Positions 35,190-44,459 of a DNA stretch of 54,849 nucleotides are shown here, in pieces. The translations under genes and the position numbers were made by a program. Under the pieces are notes generated by a model. The model did not search any database. It saw only the letters and a list, made by a program, of their open reading frames with translations, and was not told where the DNA came from. This DNA comes from Candidatus Zixiibacteriota bacterium. GTDB lineage: Bacteria; Zixibacteria; MSB-5A5; UBA10806. Position 1 is the first letter of the stretch, and each line of letters starts with the position of its first letter. The stretch lies in NCBI GenBank assembly GCA_024641335.1, contig JAHEDG010000017.1:1-54849 (forward strand), in the 5' to 3' direction.

Positions 35190-36734
35190 TTAATACCCCT
35201 CCAGCCTCCTGAGAGCCTCAGGTACCATCGCCAGGATATCCCCGGCGATCATCCCGCGGGAGCCGAGCTCGTCGCAGGCCAGGTCGCCGGCCGCTCCATG
35301 AATGAAGCATCCCAATACCGCCGCGTCGATATCTATCACTCCCTGCGCCAGGAAACTGCCGATCAGCCCGGTTAACACATCGCCGGAGCCGGCTGTAGCC
35401 ATCCCCTCGTTGCCGTTGGGGTTGATCCAGGCCTCCCCCGAAGGCGCCGCTATGACCGACGGCGCGCCTTTGAGCAGGCAGACAAGATTGTATTTATCCG
35501 CGAACTCCAGCGCTATATCGATCCTGTTCCTGGCGATCTCTTCGATCGTTCTTCCGGTCAGCCGGGCCATCTCCCCCGGATGCGGAGATATGACCAGCGG
35601 AGCGGTATGGTTTTTAAGGTAATCGGTATTATTCGCCAGGATATTCAAAGCGTCGGCGTCGAATACCGCGGGTTTATCGAGCCTGGAGATCAAACGAAAT
35701 ACAAGATCCCGTGTTTCATGGTAAATCCCGATACCCGGCCCGACAGCGACAGCGTCCGCCCACTTGACCATCTCCCGAATTTCCCCAAGACCTCGCAGGG
35801 CCAGGCAACGGCGCTTTCTTACTTCGGGCAACGGCCTGGTGATGACTTCTGTGAGCTTTGTTTCCAGAATATCGTTAAGGCCCGACGGGCATCCCAGAAT
35901 GGTCAAGCCGACACCGGAGCGAAGCCCCGCCTCGGCGGTCAGAGCGGCCGCGCCGGTCATCCCCTCGGATCCGGCCAATACGAAAAGCCTGCCGAAATCT
36001 CCCTTGTGGGAATCGAACGCCCTAAACGGCAACAGCCCGGCGGCTTCATCTTCCATTAAGAGCGAAAGGCCGATTTCCTCTTCGCTGATAGCTTTTTCCG
36101 GAATACCAATATCGGCCACTGTCAGGAATCCGCAACGCGCTTTGCCTGGATAAACGGTCTGGCCATATTTGGGAAGTCCGAAGGTAACGGTTATATCGGC
36201 TGAAATGCAGGGATCGGAAACCTCGCCTGTCTCGCCGTCAAGACCGCTGGGGGAATCGATAGCAATGACCGGGGTGGGATTATTATTTATCCGGCGAATA
36301 ACCTCGGCGTAGGGTGATTTGATTTCACCGGAAAAGCCTGTACCGAAAATGGCATCGACAATAAGGGCGGAAGTTTCCATTATCTGAAAATCCACAGGAT
36401 CGTTTATCTCTTTTATCCAGAGTCCGATCTTTTCGGTTCGCTCGAGGTTGACTCTGGCGTCTCCCTTTACCGAATCTCGTCTTCCGATCAGGTAAAGTTC
36501 GATATTGGCCCCTTTCTCGTGGAGCAGACGCGCTACGACGAAACCGTCACCGCCGTTATTCCCCTTGCCACATACTATAGTAACAATCCTGTTTTTTATA
36601 TCGCCGAAACGTTCGAGTATAGTTTCGGTCACACGGGTACCGGCATTCTCCATCAGCTTGAGACCGGGAATTTTCAGCTCCTCTATAGCCCGACGGTCGA
36701 TATTGCTCATTTGTCTGGTAGTGCAGAGTTTCAT
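35190..36734 (-). CDS. nnr: Bifunctional NAD(P)HX epimerase/dehydratase
   Basis: This 514-residue protein repairs hydrated NADH and NADPH. The N-terminal half (about 1-215) is the epimerase domain (NnrE) with VCGKGNNGGDGFVVARLL. The C-terminal half (about 225-510) is the ADP/ATP-dependent dehydratase (NnrD), with AVGPGIG, VISPHPGEMARL and NPNGNEGMATAGSGDVLTG. The fused form is common in bacteria. The gene is alone on the minus strand and is divergent from gcvT. Confidence 0.95.
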   Translation of the reverse strand: MKLCTTRQMSNIDRRAIEELKIPGLKLMENAGTRVTETILERFGDIKNRIVTIVCGKGNNGGDGFVVARLLHEKGANIELYLIGRRDSVKGDARVNLERTEKIGLWIKEINDPVDFQIMETSALIVDAIFGTGFSGEIKSPYAEVIRRINNNPTPVIAIDSPSGLDGETGEVSDPCISADITVTFGLPKYGQTVYPGKARCGFLTVADIGIPEKAISEEEIGLSLLMEDEAAGLLPFRAFDSHKGDFGRLFVLAGSEGMTGAAALTAEAGLRSGVGLTILGCPSGLNDILETKLTEVITRPLPEVRKRRCLALRGLGEIREMVKWADAVAVGPGIGIYHETRDLVFRLISRLDKPAVFDADALNILANNTDYLKNHTAPLVISPHPGEMARLTGRTIEEIARNRIDIALEFADKYNLVCLLKGAPSVIAAPSGEAWINPNGNEGMATAGSGDVLTGLIGSFLAQGVIDIDAAVLGCFIHGAAGDLACDELGSRGMIAGDILAMVPEALRRLEGY

Positions 36735-36946
36735 AGAGGATATATTAATTTAGCGGGAATGGTATGTCAATCGCTTTGCGATTTCGCGGGCAAATAGATG
36801 ACGTCGCTGTTTTCACATATTCAATGGCATATTCGAAAATAGCAGAACGGGTCTGTTGCAGTCGTCGGGAAATAAAATAATATTTGGCCTGCATCCAGAT
36901 TTGTTCGTATATTCGAGCCATGAAAATCACTCTAAGGAGCTCGAAA

Positions 36947-38041
36947 ATGATCAGGAAAACGCCATTTTTCGATATACATGAGAAATTAGGAGCTAAAATC
37001 GTCGAATTCGCCGGCTACTATATGCCGATCCAGTACCGTTCGATAACCGAGGAACATAGGCGGATCAGGAAAAGTGTGGGAATCTTCGATCTCTCCCACA
37101 TGGGGGAAATAATGGTCGGCGGCGAGGGAGCCTGGCAGTTTGTTCAGCAAGCGGTCACCAACGATATCACCCCTTTGGGAATCGGGCAGGTGCTCTATAC
37201 CTGCATGTGCTATCCCGACGGCGGTATTGTCGACGACCTTTTGGTGTATAATCTGGGTGACGAATACCTACTGGTGGTTAACGCATCGAATATAGAAAAA
37301 GATTTCGATCACCTCAAATCTCTGCGTAAGAGCGATGATGTTACCCTGACCGACCTTTCCGAGGCGACAGCGCTTCTGGCGATACAGGGCCCCGACGCTG
37401 AAAAGGTCATGGCCAAACTGACCGATTACGACCTGCCGTCGATAAAGTATTACTGGTCGGCCGTGGGGGAGATAGCTGGAATCGAGATGATGTTTTCCCG
37501 GACAGGATATACCGGCGAAGATGGTTTCGAGCTGTATTTTCCGGCTGAAAACGCGAAGACTATCTGGGACGCGGTAATGAGAGCTTCCGCGGAGTTTGAT
37601 GGCGAACCGGTTGGTCTCGGAGCCAGGGATTCGCTGCGGCTGGAGATGAAGTACGCGTTATACGGCAGCGATATAGATCAGACCACCAATCCGCTGGAAG
37701 CTGGTCTGGGCTGGACAGTAAAACTGGATAAACCGGATTTTGTCGGGAAAAAAGCGTTGATGGATATCAAAGAAATAGGCTTGAAACGGAAGCTGGTGGC
37801 TTTCGAACTGGCCGAGCGGGGGATTCCCAGACCGCATTACCCGATCATGTCCGGCGGAGTGAAAATAGGAGAGGTAACATCGGGGATCTTTTCTCCAATG
37901 CTCGAAAAGGGGATCGGAACCGGCTACGCGGCCGCGGAATCGTCTGGAATCGGTACGAAGATAGAGATAGAAATCAGGGGAAAACTGATTCCGGCGACAG
38001 TTATTAAGCCGCCATTTTATAAAAGCGGGACACGACGATAA
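36947..38041 (+). CDS. gcvT: Glycine cleavage system aminomethyltransferase GcvT
   Basis: I chose the ATG at 36947 because AAGGAG lies 7 bases upstream; earlier in-frame codons lack a site. The 364-residue T-protein transfers the methylene group from the H-protein to tetrahydrofolate. It has FDIHEKLGAKIVEFAGYYMPIQY, FDLSHMGE, YTGEDGFELYF and the C-terminal domain with PIMSGGVKIGEVTSG. The other gcv genes are not in the window, so it is unlinked here. Confidence 0.95.
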   Translation: MIRKTPFFDIHEKLGAKIVEFAGYYMPIQYRSITEEHRRIRKSVGIFDLSHMGEIMVGGEGAWQFVQQAVTNDITPLGIGQVLYTCMCYPDGGIVDDLLVYNLGDEYLLVVNASNIEKDFDHLKSLRKSDDVTLTDLSEATALLAIQGPDAEKVMAKLTDYDLPSIKYYWSAVGEIAGIEMMFSRTGYTGEDGFELYFPAENAKTIWDAVMRASAEFDGEPVGLGARDSLRLEMKYALYGSDIDQTTNPLEAGLGWTVKLDKPDFVGKKALMDIKEIGLKRKLVAFELAERGIPRPHYPIMSGGVKIGEVTSGIFSPMLEKGIGTGYAAAESSGIGTKIEIEIRGKLIPATVIKPPFYKSGTRR

Positions 38042-38131
38042 CTTAACAGGAATAAGTACCGATAACTATATACAGGATACAAAGCCTATATCAATAAATA
38101 AATACGAGTAGCGGCGTATCAAGGGGGGGGC

Positions 38132-38524
38132 ATGCTATTTAAAATGTGCACTAAATGTCGTACCGAATGGAAGAGTCGGGACGAATTCCTCAATAGTTAT
38201 GATATAGAGCTTTTGGGTTATCAGGCGGACTGCGATCAGGTTACCGAGGGGATTTTGCTTTTTAATCATAATGTTCCAGGATGCGAATCTTCGTTTGGAA
38301 TAAAAATGCGTTATTTTATAGATTTATATCCCGGCAAAATCGCAAGCGGAAAAAAGGATAGCGCCGGGGCCTGCCGAAAAATCTGCCTGAATATAAGCGA
38401 GAGCGCAAGATGCGAGGCAAATTGCGATCAGCATTTTGTCGCTGAAATCGCCTCGATTATCCGCAATTGGAAACGTCCTGCGAGGGCAAAGAGTGAGCAT
38501 GTTTCCGGACGCGATTCGATGTAA
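38132..38524 (+). CDS. Cysteine-rich protein, tandem paralog 1
   Basis: I do not recognise the function. The 130 residues start with CTKC (6-9), then a W..RDEFL segment, ELLGYQAD, LLFNH and two later CxxxC pairs (ACRKIC and ARCEANC). All are shared with the next gene, so the two are paralogs. The Cys pairs suggest metal binding. The ribosome binding site lies in a run of eight G (38123-38130) one base before the ATG, which may make expression variable by slippage. No signal peptide. Confidence 0.7.
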   Translation: MLFKMCTKCRTEWKSRDEFLNSYDIELLGYQADCDQVTEGILLFNHNVPGCESSFGIKMRYFIDLYPGKIASGKKDSAGACRKICLNISESARCEANCDQHFVAEIASIIRNWKRPARAKSEHVSGRDSM

Positions 38525-38671
38525 AAGTGATGCAAAACGAAATTGTAAGCGAGCAATATAGAAATGTGAAACATCCGGTTAAGAGTCTCCATTTTATATA
38601 CCGATAAATCGAACATATTAATTTTCATATCACGACCAGTGGCAGCATGTAGGGGAGAAAGGCGTAATTTT

Positions 38672-39058
38672 ATGCCGTTTAAGACCTGTCCTAAATGCTC
38701 TGCCGATTGGTCTGACAGGGATCAATTTCTTAATTCTGTGGATGTATTTATAATTGGCTATCAGGCTGATTTCATAGTACCCGGAAACGGTCTTTTGCTT
38801 TTCAATCATGAGAAACAGAACTGCGGCACGACATTAGCCGTGCCGGTATTAGAATTCGATGATCTTTATATCGGGATTCGTTATGCAGAACCGCTCCTGG
38901 GCAAAAAGGGGTGCAGCGGTTACTGTCTGAGGGAAAATGATCTGAATTCGTGCCAGGCTAAATGTATGTACGCGTTCGTTAGGGAGATTATCCAAACCAT
39001 AAAAGCTATCGAATCGACAAGAAACGCCGGAAGAATTATTATCCGGCAGGCGAAATAA
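38672..39058 (+). CDS. Cysteine-rich protein, tandem paralog 2
   Basis: This 128-residue protein is a paralog of the preceding one: CPKC (6-9), DWSDRDQFLNS, IIGYQAD, GLLLFNH, NCGTTLAV, GCSGYC and SCQAKC, then a helical FVREIIQTIKAI. I chose the ATG at 38672, which has GAAAGG about 9 bases upstream; a GTG at 38639 gives a longer frame. It is followed by a strong bidirectional terminator. The function is unknown; a metal-binding role is inferred from the Cys pairs. Confidence 0.72.
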   Translation: MPFKTCPKCSADWSDRDQFLNSVDVFIIGYQADFIVPGNGLLLFNHEKQNCGTTLAVPVLEFDDLYIGIRYAEPLLGKKGCSGYCLRENDLNSCQAKCMYAFVREIIQTIKAIESTRNAGRIIIRQAK

Positions 39059-39201
39059 TGAAAACGGTCGAGCCAGAGTAAAATATCGCGAGCGTTTCTC
39101 CGAAGACCATAATATTAAGAAGATAGCCGAAATGAAATCATGGTAGAATCGGTTGATTGGTTTAACGCCTGTAATTCATCCGAGAACAACAAAAAAAAGA
39201 A

Positions 39202-39229
39202 AAAGCCGGAAACAACTATCTCCGGCTTT
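39202..39229. terminator. Bidirectional terminator
   Basis: AAAGCCGGA (39202-39210) pairs with TCCGGCTTT (39221-39229). The plus strand continues ATTTATTTTG and the minus strand is followed by a T-rich run (from the AAAA...AAAGA at 39191-39200). It lies between the convergent paralog and Na/Pi transporter genes. Confidence 0.8.
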
Positions 39230-39244
39230 ATTTATTTTGTAAGA

Positions 39245-40924
39245 TTAAAAGGACGATTGTTCTCTTTCCAGATTGCTATAGTGGAATCCCCGTTTGATGG
39301 CGATGGCTATATTGGAAAGATGATCGCCGATTTTTTCCAGGTTCAGGATGTAGTCGATAAAGAGCAGTCCGGATGCCGGTTCGCATTGCCCGCTGTTCAG
39401 CCGTCTTAGATTGGCTTCTCTGGAAAGTATATGATAATCGTTGATTCGCCTTTCAACTTTCAAGGCTTCGTGAGCTTTTTGTTCATTCATGCTGGAAAGG
39501 GCGCTGATAATGAGTTCGGCCATTTCGCTCACCGCTTCGTACATTCTCTTTATTTCCTGATCGGCCTCTTCTGAGAATTTCACTTTGGCATCGAGCACTC
39601 TATCGCTCAGATCGCCGAGGTTTTCGGCGTGATCTCCCACTTTTTCGAAATCATTGATACTGTGCAGCCAGACCGGGATTTCATCGGCGACTTCCTGGGC
39701 CAAATCTTCTTTGGAAAGATCAACCATATAGTTGGTTATCTCTCTTTGCAGTCCGTCGACAGCGTCTTCCATGTGGGGCACTTCTCCCAGCCGTTTGCTG
39801 TCCCTTTCGAAAAGCCCGTTCATGGCGATCCTGACCGCCTCGATGGAGATCTCGGCCATACGCAAAACCTCGCGGCGGGCCTGAATCAGGGCCATTTGAG
39901 GGGTATGCAGGAGAGTTCTATCGAGATGCTGCGGAATTCCCTCGACCCGGCCGCCTTTTCCCATTGGCGTAATCCATATCACCAGTCTTTCGAGTACTTT
40001 GGTCAAGGGGAGGAAAATCATGGTATTGAGGATATTGAACACAGTATGGGACATGGCGATATTGACCATTATGGTGGCGCCGGTGATAGTTCCGGGCACG
40101 ATAAAATCTATCAACCGGGGATACCACCCGAACCAGACAAATGGCAGCATATACATAACCCCGATCACGTTGAAAGCGGTGTGAACGTTGGCTGTGCGCC
40201 GGGCGTTTATATTGGCCCCCATAGCGGCCAGCTGCGCGGTTATGGTAGTGCCGATATTATCGCCGAGTATCAACGGTATGGCAGATTGAAAATCGAGCAG
40301 CCCCTGAAAAGCCATGACCTGGATAATAGCCACAGTAACCGAAGAGCTTTGCACCAGAACCGTAGTCAACGCTCCAACCATTACTCCAAGAATAGGATTT
40401 TGTCCGAAATTGAGAAACAGATTTTTGATAGCCTCGCTGTCTTTGAGCGGAGCGAAGCTGTCTTTCAGAACCGCCAGGCCGAGAAATATAAGACCGAATC
40501 CCAACAGGGATCGTCCCCAGTTTTTTGTGGAACGCCGCCGGGCCAGGGCGGTCATGGCAAAGCCAATACCTATCGCCGGGTAAGCGTATTGCGAGATCTT
40601 GAAAACGGCAAACGCGGAAACCAGCCAGGCGGTGAATGTCGTGCCGATATTGGCTCCCATGACAACGCCGATAGCCTGTGTCAGGTTGAGGAATCCGGTG
40701 TTCACCAGGCCGACAGTCATCACGGTCATGGCGGACGATGACTGAATCAGGGCTGTAAATCCGGCTCCTATCATTACGGCAACCACCCGGTTTTTCGTCA
40801 GCATACTGAGGATTCGTTTTAGTTTCTCCCCGGATATGCTTTTCAAGCCGTCGGACATGAGCCTCATGCCATAAAGAAATAGACCCAGTCCTCCGATGGT
40901 GCCGAAAATGATTTCTCTAACCAT
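39245..40924 (-). CDS. Na+/phosphate cotransporter with PhoU-like C-terminal domain
   Basis: This 559-residue inner-membrane protein has two Na/Pi cotransporter repeats with QSSSAM (about 60-66) and VQSSSVTVA (about 190-199) and many helices to about 330. The C-terminal 200 residues form a PhoU-like helical domain (LHSINDFEKVGDHAENL, LEKIGDHLSNI). Such YjbB/NptA-type carriers move phosphate, sometimes as exporters. It adds a second phosphate route to the Pst system in the same window. No Pho-box was found before it. Confidence 0.93.
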   Translation of the reverse strand: MVREIIFGTIGGLGLFLYGMRLMSDGLKSISGEKLKRILSMLTKNRVVAVMIGAGFTALIQSSSAMTVMTVGLVNTGFLNLTQAIGVVMGANIGTTFTAWLVSAFAVFKISQYAYPAIGIGFAMTALARRRSTKNWGRSLLGFGLIFLGLAVLKDSFAPLKDSEAIKNLFLNFGQNPILGVMVGALTTVLVQSSSVTVAIIQVMAFQGLLDFQSAIPLILGDNIGTTITAQLAAMGANINARRTANVHTAFNVIGVMYMLPFVWFGWYPRLIDFIVPGTITGATIMVNIAMSHTVFNILNTMIFLPLTKVLERLVIWITPMGKGGRVEGIPQHLDRTLLHTPQMALIQARREVLRMAEISIEAVRIAMNGLFERDSKRLGEVPHMEDAVDGLQREITNYMVDLSKEDLAQEVADEIPVWLHSINDFEKVGDHAENLGDLSDRVLDAKVKFSEEADQEIKRMYEAVSEMAELIISALSSMNEQKAHEALKVERRINDYHILSREANLRRLNSGQCEPASGLLFIDYILNLEKIGDHLSNIAIAIKRGFHYSNLEREQSSF

Positions 40925-41104
40925 AAGCTCCTATCGCAATACTATATATAGGCGATACTTAACGCGGATTTTTCTTTTCCCTGGACCACTTTCCATAAAC
41001 TCCGACATTGTCAAAAGTTATCTATTATAATTGTAGTCTCGGTGTATGTCAAACTTAAAATGAACGATAACGCTAATAAAATCATCTCTGTTATCCAGTC
41101 TCAT

Positions 41105-41171
41105 TTTTATCAAGATTACATAGCTAAAAGGCGGCTCCTTCGACCGATTTTGTAAAAACATCTTGATAAAA
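41105..41171. promoter_or_regulatory. 12-bp inverted repeat over the ppdK promoter
   Basis: TTTTATCAAGAT (41105-41116) and ATCTTGATAAAA (41160-41171) are perfect inverted copies 43 bases apart. The right arm covers the -35 box of the predicted promoter. A regulator with two half sites or a DNA loop is possible; a stem-loop is the alternative. Confidence 0.45.
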
Positions 41172-41191
41172 TCCGTAATAATGGCTATAAT
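41163..41191 (+). promoter_or_regulatory. Predicted strong promoter of ppdK
   Basis: TTGATA (41163-41168), a 17-base spacer, then perfect TATAAT (41186-41191). The start codon follows at 41243, which leaves an untranslated leader of about 45 bases. Confidence 0.7.
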
Positions 41192-41242
41192 TTCATTCCG
41201 ATTATGGGTCTGATTTCGATATTTTTAAAATAAGGAGTAGCT

Positions 41243-44116
41243 ATGCCGCCAAAAAAAGCCAAGAAAAGTCCGGCGAAAAAGGGCGCCACCAGCAAAACCG
41301 CTAAAGTAAAGAAAATCAGGAAAGCTCCATCGGCAACAACGGCAGACAAACCTGCCAAAAAGGCAGGAAAAAGGAAGGTAATGACTAAGGTAGCTACCCA
41401 ATCAGTTGCCAAAACAAGGAAAGCCGCCGTCAAGGCCGAACCGGCAGTCGGTAAAATGGTGTATTATTTTGGGGACGGTAAGGCAGACGGCAACGGAAAC
41501 ATGAAAGACTTGCTCGGAGGTAAAGGATCGGGACTGGCGGAAATGACTAATACCGGCGTGCCTGTTCCTCCGGGATTCACTATAACGACCGACGCCTGCA
41601 GGCTTTTCTATGAAAACGGTATGAAGATTCCCAAGAAGACAGAGGAAGAGATAGTCAATCATATCGGCAAACTCGAGAAATCGACCGGAATGCGGTTCGG
41701 AGATAAAACCAATCCTCTTCTGGTATCGGTCAGATCCGGCGCGAAATATTCGATGCCCGGTATGATGGATACTATTCTAAATCTCGGCTTAAACGACGAG
41801 ACTTTGGCAGGATTGATTAAGAAAACCGAAAACGACAGATTCGCCTACGATTCTTATCGGCGTTTCATCCAGATGTTCGGCAATGTCGTTCTGGGAATAG
41901 ACAAATCGCAATTCGAAGATATTCTGGAGACCCGAAAGAAGAAGCAGCGAATCAAGCTCGATACTGAACTGACAGTGGAGGATTTGAAATATATCATCAA
42001 GAAATACAAGGCGCTTATCAGCGAAAAATCGGGCGAGGAGTTTCCTCAGGATCCGATGGAACAGTTGATTAACGCCAGGGACGCTGTATTCAAATCATGG
42101 AATAATCCTCGGGCCATAACCTATCGACATCTGAATAATATCCCGTCGGATCTGGGAACAGCGGTCAATGTTCAGGCGATGGTATTCGGCAACATGGGGG
42201 AGACATCGGCTACGGGTGTAGGCTTCACCAGAAATCCATCCACCGGCGAAAAGGAATTTTATGGTGAGTATTTGACCAACGCTCAAGGGGAGGATGTGGT
42301 GGCCGGTATCCGGACGCCCAAGCATATTTCCAACCTGGCCAAGGAAATGCCCAAGGTATACAAGCAGCTCAGAGATATAACCCAGAAACTGGAAAAACAT
42401 TATCGGGACGTTCAGGATTTCGAGTTCACTATTCAGGAAGGCAAGCTTTACCTTCTTCAGACCAGGAGCGGAAAAAGAACAACAGCCTCGGCGGTAAAGA
42501 TCGCCGTAGATATGGTCAAGGAGGGTTTGATTAACAAGAAAGAAGCCCTGATGAGAATCGAACCGACCCAGCTCGATCAGCTTTTGCACCCGATGATTGA
42601 TCCGTCGGCCAATGTCAATATTTTATCGAAAGGTCTGGCCGCGTCACCCGGCGCCGCCAGCGGTATGGCGGTATTTACCGCCGATGACGCGGTCCGTTTC
42701 GCTGAGGCCGGCAACAAGGTGATTCTGGTCAGGCATGAGACGAATCCTGACGATATCCACGGAATGAACGCCGCCGAGGGAATATTAACATCGCGCGGAG
42801 GTATGACTTCGCACGCGGCAGTCGTCGCCAGGGGGATGGGAAAATGCTGCGTGGCCGGCGCCGAGGATATCAAGGTATACGAAGTCGACAAGAAAATGAT
42901 CATAGGGGGAACTGTAGTCAAGGAAGGTGACGCGATCACTCTTAACGGCAGCACTGGTGAAGTAATGGCCGGACAGGTGGCGACCATCGCTCCGACTCTA
43001 TCGGGAGAATTCGCGGTTTTCATGAAATGGGCTGACGAGGTTCGGCGCTTGAAAATTCGCACCAACGCCGATACTCCTGCGGATGCCGCTCAGGCTTTGG
43101 AATTCGGAGCCGAGGGTATCGGCCTTTGCCGTACCGAACATATGTTTTTCGCGCCCGAGAGAATTCCCATTGTTCAGGAGATGATCCTGGCCACCGACGA
43201 GATCGCCAGAAGAGAAGCATTGGACAAACTGATGCCGTTCCAGAAAAATGATTTCAAGGGAATTTTCGAGGTAATGGACGGCAGACCGGTGACTATCCGC
43301 ACGATCGATCCGCCGCTGCATGAATTCCTGCCGGACAAGAATGTGATAATCGAGGAAATCGCCAAGTTGAAATCGCGCGAGGTCTGGGAAGACGAGATAA
43401 AGGCCAGGGAGAGGATATTGGCCAGGATCGATGAACTCAAGGAATTCAATCCGATGCTGGGACATCGCGGATGCCGGCTGGGTATCACTTATCCGGAGAT
43501 AACCGAGATGCAGGCCAGGGCGATATTCACCGCCGCCTGCGAGGTAGCTCGAGGACGAAAGGCCAAAGCCCCGGTAGTGGAGATCATGATTCCGCTCGTC
43601 GGAAGCCTAAACGAACTCCGTCATCAGAAGGAAGTGGTAATCAGGGTGGCCGAAGAGGTCATGAAAAAGCAGAAGGTCGAGGTTCAGTATCTTATCGGCA
43701 CTATGATCGAGGTTCCCCGCGGAGCCATTACCGCCGATGAAATAGCCACGGAAGCGGAGTTTTTCAGCTTTGGAACAAATGATCTGACCCAGATGACCTA
43801 TGGTTTTTCCCGTGACGATTCGGGCAAATTTCTGAAAGTATATCTTGATAAGGGTATTCTGGAAAAAGATCCATTTGTTACCCTGGATACGACCGGTGTC
43901 GGATACTTGATAACCATAGCCGCTGAAAAAGGGAAGAAAACCCGTTCCGATCTAAAAGTCGGTATCTGCGGCGAGCATGGCGGCGATCCCGATTCAATAC
44001 ATTTCTGCCATTCGATCGGGCTGGATTATGTATCCGCCTCTCCTTTCAGAATACCGATTGCCCGGCTGGCGGCGGCCCAGGCCGCTCTCGGCAAGAGCGA
44101 TTATACTCAAAAATAA
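41243..44116 (+). CDS. ppdK: Pyruvate phosphate dikinase with histone-like N-terminal tail
   Basis: This 957-residue enzyme interconverts pyruvate, ATP and phosphate with phosphoenolpyruvate, AMP and pyrophosphate. Residues 1-70 are a Lys/Ala-rich tail (MPPKKAKKSPAKKGATSK...) unlike normal PPDK. From residue 71 the enzyme is complete and of usual length: nucleotide-binding domain (GGKGSGLAEMTN), the phosphohistidine domain with GGMTSHAAVVARGMGKCCV and the PEP-binding barrel with GICGEHGGDPDSIHFC. The start is supported by AAGGAG. The tail looks like those of histone H1-like proteins; its role is unknown. A strong terminator follows. Confidence 0.94.
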   Translation: MPPKKAKKSPAKKGATSKTAKVKKIRKAPSATTADKPAKKAGKRKVMTKVATQSVAKTRKAAVKAEPAVGKMVYYFGDGKADGNGNMKDLLGGKGSGLAEMTNTGVPVPPGFTITTDACRLFYENGMKIPKKTEEEIVNHIGKLEKSTGMRFGDKTNPLLVSVRSGAKYSMPGMMDTILNLGLNDETLAGLIKKTENDRFAYDSYRRFIQMFGNVVLGIDKSQFEDILETRKKKQRIKLDTELTVEDLKYIIKKYKALISEKSGEEFPQDPMEQLINARDAVFKSWNNPRAITYRHLNNIPSDLGTAVNVQAMVFGNMGETSATGVGFTRNPSTGEKEFYGEYLTNAQGEDVVAGIRTPKHISNLAKEMPKVYKQLRDITQKLEKHYRDVQDFEFTIQEGKLYLLQTRSGKRTTASAVKIAVDMVKEGLINKKEALMRIEPTQLDQLLHPMIDPSANVNILSKGLAASPGAASGMAVFTADDAVRFAEAGNKVILVRHETNPDDIHGMNAAEGILTSRGGMTSHAAVVARGMGKCCVAGAEDIKVYEVDKKMIIGGTVVKEGDAITLNGSTGEVMAGQVATIAPTLSGEFAVFMKWADEVRRLKIRTNADTPADAAQALEFGAEGIGLCRTEHMFFAPERIPIVQEMILATDEIARREALDKLMPFQKNDFKGIFEVMDGRPVTIRTIDPPLHEFLPDKNVIIEEIAKLKSREVWEDEIKARERILARIDELKEFNPMLGHRGCRLGITYPEITEMQARAIFTAACEVARGRKAKAPVVEIMIPLVGSLNELRHQKEVVIRVAEEVMKKQKVEVQYLIGTMIEVPRGAITADEIATEAEFFSFGTNDLTQMTYGFSRDDSGKFLKVYLDKGILEKDPFVTLDTTGVGYLITIAAEKGKKTRSDLKVGICGEHGGDPDSIHFCHSIGLDYVSASPFRIPIARLAAAQAALGKSDYTQK

Positions 44117-44127
44117 GTGTGTCTGCT

Positions 44128-44152
44128 GGGGCGGCATCGGCCGCCCCTTTTT
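44128..44152 (+). terminator. Rho-independent terminator of ppdK
   Basis: GGGGCGGC (44128-44135) pairs with GCCGCCCC (44140-44147) around ATCG, followed by TTTTTC. It starts 12 bases after the ppdK stop. Confidence 0.88.
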
Positions 44153-44323
44153 CTTATTGTATTTTTATCCGCATCGATATTCCCATATATAATACCGATA
44201 TTTCCGCACGGCATCGCGGCGGATGTACGGTTTATTATTAATACTGGCTGGTTTCGAAATACAAACGGCCGTTCTATAATTTTATATTCGGATCCATTTT
44301 GTCGAACAAAAATTAAATGGGGG

Positions 44324-44353
44324 TTGACATTTTCCGGCTGATTTTCGTATTTT
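44324..44353 (+). promoter_or_regulatory. Predicted promoter of the AT-hook gene
   Basis: TTGACA (44324-44329), an 18-base spacer and TATTTT (44348-44353). The start codon is about 105 bases further, so the message has a long leader. Confidence 0.6.
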
Positions 44354-44373
44354 GATATCAGGAAGGTGTGGGA

Positions 44374-44434
44374 TTGGGCTTAAGACCCAACGATTTACCG
44401 AAGCAAATCGTGAGACGTTGGCAGTGAGAACGTC
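44374..44434 (+). ncRNA. Structured leader of three consecutive hairpins
   Basis: Three hairpins follow each other almost without gaps: TTGGG/CCCAA (44374-44390), CGATTT/AAATCG (44391-44410) and GACGTT/AACGTC (44414-44434). They lie within the predicted leader, directly after the promoter and 26 bases before the start codon of the AT-hook gene. A cis-acting RNA that controls translation or stability is possible. No known riboswitch class was recognised. Confidence 0.45.
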
Positions 44435-44459
44435 GCAGTCTTAGAGAAAGAAGGTGAAC

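Noticed and set aside
36735-36946. Glycine riboswitch before gcvT
   Set aside because: I found no paired conserved aptamer segments in the gap.
39629-40741. 370-codon frame antisense to the Na/Pi transporter
   Set aside because: The minus-strand gene is a clear full-length family member. The antisense product is rich in His, Gln and Arg and matches nothing known.
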